A stretch of DNA of 64,000 nt, taken from Daldinia sp. FL1419 (taxonomy: Eukaryota; Ascomycota; Sordariomycetes; Xylariales; Hypoxylaceae). A program made the translations under genes and the position numbers. Below, piece by piece: positions 59,209-64,000 of this stretch; within the stretch, counting starts at the first letter, position 1, and every line of letters begins with the position of its first letter. The notes beneath the pieces were generated by a model. It ran no database searches. It was given only the letters and a program-made list of their open reading frames with translations, and was not told the DNA's origin. The stretch covers positions 124,001 through 188,000 of the forward strand of contig MU623360.1 in assembly GCA_025201765.1 (NCBI GenBank), given 5' to 3'.

Positions 59209-61239
59209 TTAGTATTCTAATCCCGCACCGAAGCTGCTGCTTCTAGCCACTGTCGCTTGATCTAGGCTAGCTCGAGACTGGTCGATGCTCCTCTTACTGT
59301 GTGATGTGCTCGGTCGTGAGTTGATTGGGTCACCTTGTTCTACAGCGTAAATAGCGGCTGCCGGAATCGACGTGTCCTCGCTAATCTTGTGGATGAAGTA
59401 TGCAGCGATAAGTGCGAAGAAACCTCCCGATGCTAGGACAATAGCGATACTGTGATCTCCAGGGACACCTCTAGGTTTCTGGAAGATGCGGAAAATAATG
59501 CTGGAACCAAGAGTAGCGATGAACTGTGGCGAAGCAATAGCCATGTTGTGGATACCCAGGATGACGCCGGCTTGGTCTGGCTCCTCTTCGTCAGCTTGTA
59601 ACCGAGACTCCCCCTCAAGCAGCCCGTCGTCGGAGTCGGTGGTATCTAGCTGTGCACCCTGTGCGAGCGATCTCATTTGTTGTTTTCGGGCTCGATATAG
59701 AATATCGCGGCGACTAATTTCGGCGCTGATGATAGCCCATGGCGCCCATAGTGCTAAAGCCCATGTAATACCCAGAAGGCCGATAAGTGCGGTTGCAGCC
59801 TCGACCGATCGGACGAGCACTGTACAGAACATCACGCCAGCAAACAAGATCTCGGACAACATCCAGGCTCTTCGAAGGGTGAATCCAGGGATAACTAGAC
59901 GGGCCAAGAAACTCTTGCCATCAGAGACAGAGTTTCCAAGAAGTCTAGGAGCTTCCTCGGGTGCATTGCCGACAACAGGGTTGTTATCGTACGTGGGATC
60001 GATGAAGAAAGGAAGCAGGACGTTAGTTGCGAGACTCGCAATGGCGAATATTAAAAGGGCAAAGGTGCCCACTCTAGTAGCCTTCTCGTAAAGCTCATCT
60101 AACTCTTCCGGAGTCATGTGGGGGTTCTCCTCTAGGAAGGGCTCGACGTAGATTTCTCCGATATAGGATGAGGTGTAGAATAGCATGGGAAAGAAGCCGA
60201 TCCACGCTGCAAATTGAACAACGCAAACTTTGGAAACTTGCGGTGGAAGTCGTTTGATCGCAGCAAATATCTTGACAAAGAAGGACACAAGGCCAGGTCG
60301 GTCGTTGGCAGGACGTCCATCAAGTTGGGGATTTCGCTCCTTAACAACTATGACGCTCAATATCACCGACGAACAAAGTGCAATGCTCGCAATTGCACAA
60401 AGATCTTTGAACTGGGTACTCCCAAACCACCAAACATATTTCGGAAGGTCGATTCCGCCAGCAATGTACCCAATAATGTTGCCGACGCCTACAAGCCTGC
60501 TAGCCATTGAGTTTGCGGCTTCTTGTTGATGAGACGGCGCGCAATCAACAATGAAGGCTCTAATAGAAGCCTGTACTGTATTGACAGCTACGTCAAGGAC
60601 ATAAATCCAGATGACGGCGACGACGATAATTGTAACCTTGACGGTATGAGAATCGGAATCGACTCCGAATATACTGAATATTCCCCCGATGATCTCTCGA
60701 ATCCACGCAAGGAACATATAGGCTAACGATGTGGCAGCGGCACCACCGAGCATGAATGGCTTGCGCTTCCCCCATGATACTCTGCAGTTGTCGCTAAGCA
60801 TGCCGACGTACGGCTGTACTAAAGTCCCCGTGAGCGGACCGGCGACCCATACGAGAGCCATTAGAGACTTGCTTAAGCCGAGAGATAGTAGGTATGGAGT
60901 TCCATTAGATAGCTCCACAGCCCAGGCGACTTGCAGTCCTCCGATGCTAATGGTCAGGAGTAGAAGATACCAAATACTTTTGGTCGTCTGGAACTCGTCA
61001 AGTTCAGCCTGTTTGTTGCGGTCGTCATCTAGGGAATCGCGCTCGCCCCGGCTAGGGGTGAGCAGAGGAGAGCTCTCATTAAGCCTATCTATACCAGCAG
61101 CCTCCCTAGCATTGACTCTTATTGTACTTTCGGACCACGCGGGATCAGCATTATTGTCTAGTTTCGAGGGCGGATCATGTTTAAGGTTGGATGAAGACCG
61201 TTGGTCCGAGGACGAGAAGCTCGACAATGACGAGGTCAT
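59209..61239 (-). CDS. Sucrose/alpha-glucoside:H+ symporter (GPH/MFS type)
   Basis: Plasma-membrane-type sugar transporter of 676 residues in a single exon with its ATG at 61239. It resembles plant sucrose carriers, SLC45 and the fission-yeast alpha-glucoside transporter Sut1. A cytosolic Ser-rich N-terminus of about 85 residues precedes the first helix (LLLLTISIGGLQVAWAVELS). Typical family phrases are GTPYLLSLGLSKSLMALVW, AGPLTGTLVQPYVGMLSD and the loop SWGKRKPFMLGG. Further on are IVDCAPSHQQEAANSMASR and GNIIGYIAGG. About twelve membrane segments can be traced, with a long central loop and a second cytosolic insert near residues 505-545 (TDSDDGLLEGE). The C-terminal tail is Ser-rich. It lies beside a glucanase gene and may take up released sugars (inference). 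Exact substrate is unknown. Confidence 0.88.
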   Translation of the reverse strand: MTSSLSSFSSSDQRSSSNLKHDPPSKLDNNADPAWSESTIRVNAREAAGIDRLNESSPLLTPSRGERDSLDDDRNKQAELDEFQTTKSIWYLLLLTISIGGLQVAWAVELSNGTPYLLSLGLSKSLMALVWVAGPLTGTLVQPYVGMLSDNCRVSWGKRKPFMLGGAAATSLAYMFLAWIREIIGGIFSIFGVDSDSHTVKVTIIVVAVIWIYVLDVAVNTVQASIRAFIVDCAPSHQQEAANSMASRLVGVGNIIGYIAGGIDLPKYVWWFGSTQFKDLCAIASIALCSSVILSVIVVKERNPQLDGRPANDRPGLVSFFVKIFAAIKRLPPQVSKVCVVQFAAWIGFFPMLFYTSSYIGEIYVEPFLEENPHMTPEELDELYEKATRVGTFALLIFAIASLATNVLLPFFIDPTYDNNPVVGNAPEEAPRLLGNSVSDGKSFLARLVIPGFTLRRAWMLSEILFAGVMFCTVLVRSVEAATALIGLLGITWALALWAPWAIISAEISRRDILYRARKQQMRSLAQGAQLDTTDSDDGLLEGESRLQADEEEPDQAGVILGIHNMAIASPQFIATLGSSIIFRIFQKPRGVPGDHSIAIVLASGGFFALIAAYFIHKISEDTSIPAAAIYAVEQGDPINSRPSTSHSKRSIDQSRASLDQATVARSSSFGAGLEY

Positions 61240-62699
61240 CGATTGAACGGTATGGCTTTCGCAACCAAACTCGGTAATATGATACTGAACGACGTCGTGA
61301 GAGTTGACTAAGGAAAGTGAGTGTAGCTAGCAATAGAAAATGTAGTTGTCTTCAGCTCTTTGTTATAAGGGCGCATGTCAAGTATGAAGGGATATGTAGA
61401 GGAAGAGAGATTCGGCAGTCCGGGGTCGGATGGATTTAGCCGTCTAGATCAAGCAAATGTAGGTACCTAGGTTAGGTAGCTAACTAGATGTTTTAATAAG
61501 ATGTATGGTAACATATGTCACACGGTCTGGACTCGGAGGGCAGGGCAGGGCGACAACATAAGATGCACGAGACCCTGAATATAGCTTAGAATGGTGGCGC
61601 GTGGTAATTGGTTAGCATGAAGAATAAAAGTATGAGCTGGACAACACCAGTTATAATGCGCATGACCTGAGGAAAACAAATTCCAATAAACCAGTCGGAG
61701 TGCCGAGACCTACCTTGTCGGATACATTGTTACCTTTGGGGGAAATACCTATGGAAGTATGGGAGTACATAGGTAGGTAGATTCTAATTAGTAGGTCGCG
61801 ACCTGATGACATCAAGTGCTTCGAGACGTGAGCACCTAAGTACCTCTCACCTACATAGCGGCATAGTAGTACCTAACAGTTGACGCTCGCTTCCACCAAT
61901 TCCGAGTGCGAGGGACTGTGGAGAAAGGCTAGACTCTGCCTAGTTTAGACTTGAACTTTGTCTTTATCTTGTTCATAATAGTTACCTTTTGGAAGTCGCG
62001 ACTTCTCTTCAACATTTCGAGACCCTACCATTATCTCCCTAAGAGATGAGATTAACATCATGGATCTGGGTTACTTACGCAAGGTACACGTATGCTTATT
62101 GGTGCAAATTGGCAATATCTACAGTAGACCATGTAGGTACGCGTGTTACGTAGTAGGTAGGTACCGGCGTTTCATTAGCCTTGTGCGAGACCTAAGCCTG
62201 TAAGCGGGGTAGAAGAGCAACTTCCAGGTACATATATGGTTGTGGTTATCGTTATAACGGGACTACCTAAGCTGTAAAGTCCGCTCCGCCCTTGCCCGCT
62301 TCAGCTTGCTTTAGGAGGTATGTAGGTAATTAAGTACCTATCTACAGCTGGGTCAGTAGGTACTCTATTGTACCACATTAGTATTAAAGGTAGGTACATA
62401 TTTTGCGGTAGTGCGGCGCAATCAGCAATCGGTAACCAGAAATAGTAGAAGGTGCAATTTGTCGATTTCATCTTTCTCGCATTGATCGAGTGCAGATGAA
62501 CACAAATCCAAATTTACCTACAGCAGGTAGACACCTCTATACTTCGTACATCTCATCGTATCAAATTATATCGCACTTGGCGACCGAGTCCCTCGACGTT
62601 TCATGCGTTCGCACGCCCGCATTTTAATGCTCAGCTTGGAGCAAGAAATCTATATCCTACCGAAACCTCAACAACCGACTTGACGTTCTTGTCGCCATC
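61240..62699. promoter_or_regulatory. Divergent intergenic region, transporter and NHX genes
   Basis: 1.46 kb between divergent start codons. It is rich in GTAGGTACCTAGGTTAGGTAGC-type motifs (61460-61485, 61765-61870, 62130-62400). No gene or RNA is recognised. Confidence 0.5.
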
Positions 62700-64000
62700 A
62701 TGTTGACAGAAATCGCCGGCTCCATTATGGAGCTTGCCCGTACGTCAATCAATTCCGGCCCATCGTCATATCGTGCAGCCTTTTGTAACTTTACCTAACC
62801 ATAATATACTATAGGACGACAGGACGAAGAAACAGATCCCGATGGTATGATCTTATTGCCTAATTGCCCAGCCCGCGGCTCGCGACTTGCAGTTCGAGAT
62901 TCGAGCCTACTTACATACCGACTTGATCTAACAGCGTATCACAGAGGCCGATTCGGGACAGAAGGAAATATTCGCATCATGGGCGCTATTTATATCGATA
63001 ATGCTCCTTATAATCGCCTTCTTCACCAGTTATATGCTACAGCAGAAGAAGGTCCAGGCTGTTCACGAAACAGTAATCTCTATTTTTGCTGGTTGGTTAC
63101 AGAATATCAGAATATGGGACAATGCGATAAAATACTGATCTGGGATAAACAGGAATGACCGTAGGGTTGATTCTTAGAGTGAGCACCGGTCATTCTATTC
63201 GACAACTCGTTAGCTTCGACTACCAGATCTTCTTCAACCTACTGCTACCGCCCATTATCCTAAACTCCGGATACGAGCTACATCAAGCCAATTTCTTCCG
63301 GAACATCGGCACTATCCTTACTTTTGCTTTTGCTGGAACGTTCTTGTCTGCTGTGGTAATTGGCCTGCTATTATGGCTGTATACCCGAATACCGCTCGAA
63401 GGGCTCGACATGACTTTCGTTGATGCCATCTCTGTTGGTGCCACTTTATCCGCTACGGACCCGGTTACTATCTTGGCGATATTCAATACCTACAAAGTGG
63501 ACCCTAAACTGTATACTGTTATCTTTGGCGAGTCTATCTTGAACGATGCTATCGCAATTGTTATTTTCGAAACTGCACAAAAGTACAAGAGCGATTCCGC
63601 AGGCGCATACGGATTCCTGAGCTTCCTCGAAGGTGTGGGTATTTTCTTGCTCATCTTCTTTGGTAGCTTACTTATCGGGGTCTTGGTCGGCGTTGGCACT
63701 GCGCTCGCTCTGAAGTTCACTTACATCAGGAGATACCCCCAGATCGAGACTTGTTTGATCGTATTAATCGCATATGCGAGCTACTTCTTTTCGCAGGGAG
63801 TAAAGATGTCAGGTATGTCTTGGTTCCTCTAACCCTTCTTAGTGGGATCGCACCTAATACTAAGTAGGTATCGTGTCTTTGCTGTTCTGTGGCATTACTC
63901 TGAAGCATTACGCTTATTTTAATATGTCACGACGAACACAACTCAGTACCAAGTACTTTTTCCAAATATTAGCCCAACTATCAGAAAATTTTATCTTCAT
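62700..64000 (+). CDS. NHX1: Endosomal/vacuolar-type Na+/H+ exchanger, cut by the right edge
   Basis: Cation/proton antiporter (CPA1, NHX/NHE6-9 type) exchanging Na+ or K+ for H+ across endosomal, vacuolar or plasma membranes. Exons visible: 62700-62739, 62815-62844, 62945-63091, 63153-63812 and 63868 to the window end, giving about 336 residues. All joins keep frame. For intron 2 the first AG (CTAACAG at 62934) is out of phase; the second (TATCACAG at 62944) restores DPDEADSGQKEIFASWAL. Family signatures: FFNLLLPPIILNSGY (amiloride-site region), SVGATLSATDPVTILAIF, and the transport core FGESILNDAIAIVIFE with the essential Asn-Asp pair. The remaining helices and the cytosolic tail lie beyond 64000. 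The first exon is only 13 codons, as is common in this family. Confidence 0.9.

Overview
The window looks like nuclear DNA of a filamentous ascomycete, most likely a Sordariomycete and possibly of the Xylariales type (inference). Introns are short, mostly 50-140 nt, with GTRNGT donors and CTAAC/CTGAC branch sites. Velvet-regulator, GH131 and small-secreted-protein genes are present. Intergenic DNA is full of palindromic TACCTAGGTA/GGTACC motifs. Gene identities come from motifs read by eye; no database search was possible.

Layout, left to right. A 5'-truncated Aquarius/Cwf11 splicing helicase runs off the left edge (+, to 4010). Then come eIF4G (+, 8503-13272), the DNA polymerase alpha catalytic subunit (-, 14728-19350), a mitochondrial-type PPR protein (+, 20414-22489) and a serine-rich protein of unknown function (+, 23146-24875). 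These are followed by an Atg43/DUF1770-family protein (+, 25491-26131), a DDT/WHIM chromatin-remodeller subunit (-, 26983-29160), eRF1 (+, 31935-33522, perhaps continuing to 33926), prephenate dehydratase (+, 35105-36252), pyruvate dehydrogenase E1 alpha (-, 37153-38514) and a VelC-type velvet regulator (-, 39987-41357). The left 41 kb is therefore mostly conserved housekeeping genes: splicing, translation initiation and termination, replication, chromatin, phenylalanine synthesis and the pyruvate dehydrogenase complex.

From 41.4 to 51.5 kb no credible gene can be seen. This 10 kb stretch lies between divergent velC and a small hydrophilic stress-type gene (+, 51562-52217) that has a tandem CRE (TGACGTCA) in its promoter. 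From 54.7 kb the content turns to secreted products: a 4-Cys secreted protein (+, 54751-55435), a 109-residue 4-Cys secreted protein (+, 56767-57096) and a GH131 beta-glucanase (-, 57527-58407). A sucrose/alpha-glucoside-type transporter (-, 59209-61239) follows, and a Na+/H+ exchanger is cut by the right edge (+, 62700-64000). The secretion and sugar-uptake genes could act together on plant or cell-wall glucan (inference).

The most interesting observation is at the eRF1 gene. Three nucleotides after its UGA stop lies a well-formed 137-nt intron. Splicing it joins the eRF1 frame to an 88-codon, protein-like downstream frame that has no useful ATG of its own. The joined stop context becomes UGA CAG UU, close to leaky readthrough contexts. 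A weaker alternative donor upstream of the stop would bypass the stop in the same frame. This may be a self-sensing or alternative-isoform circuit for the termination factor.
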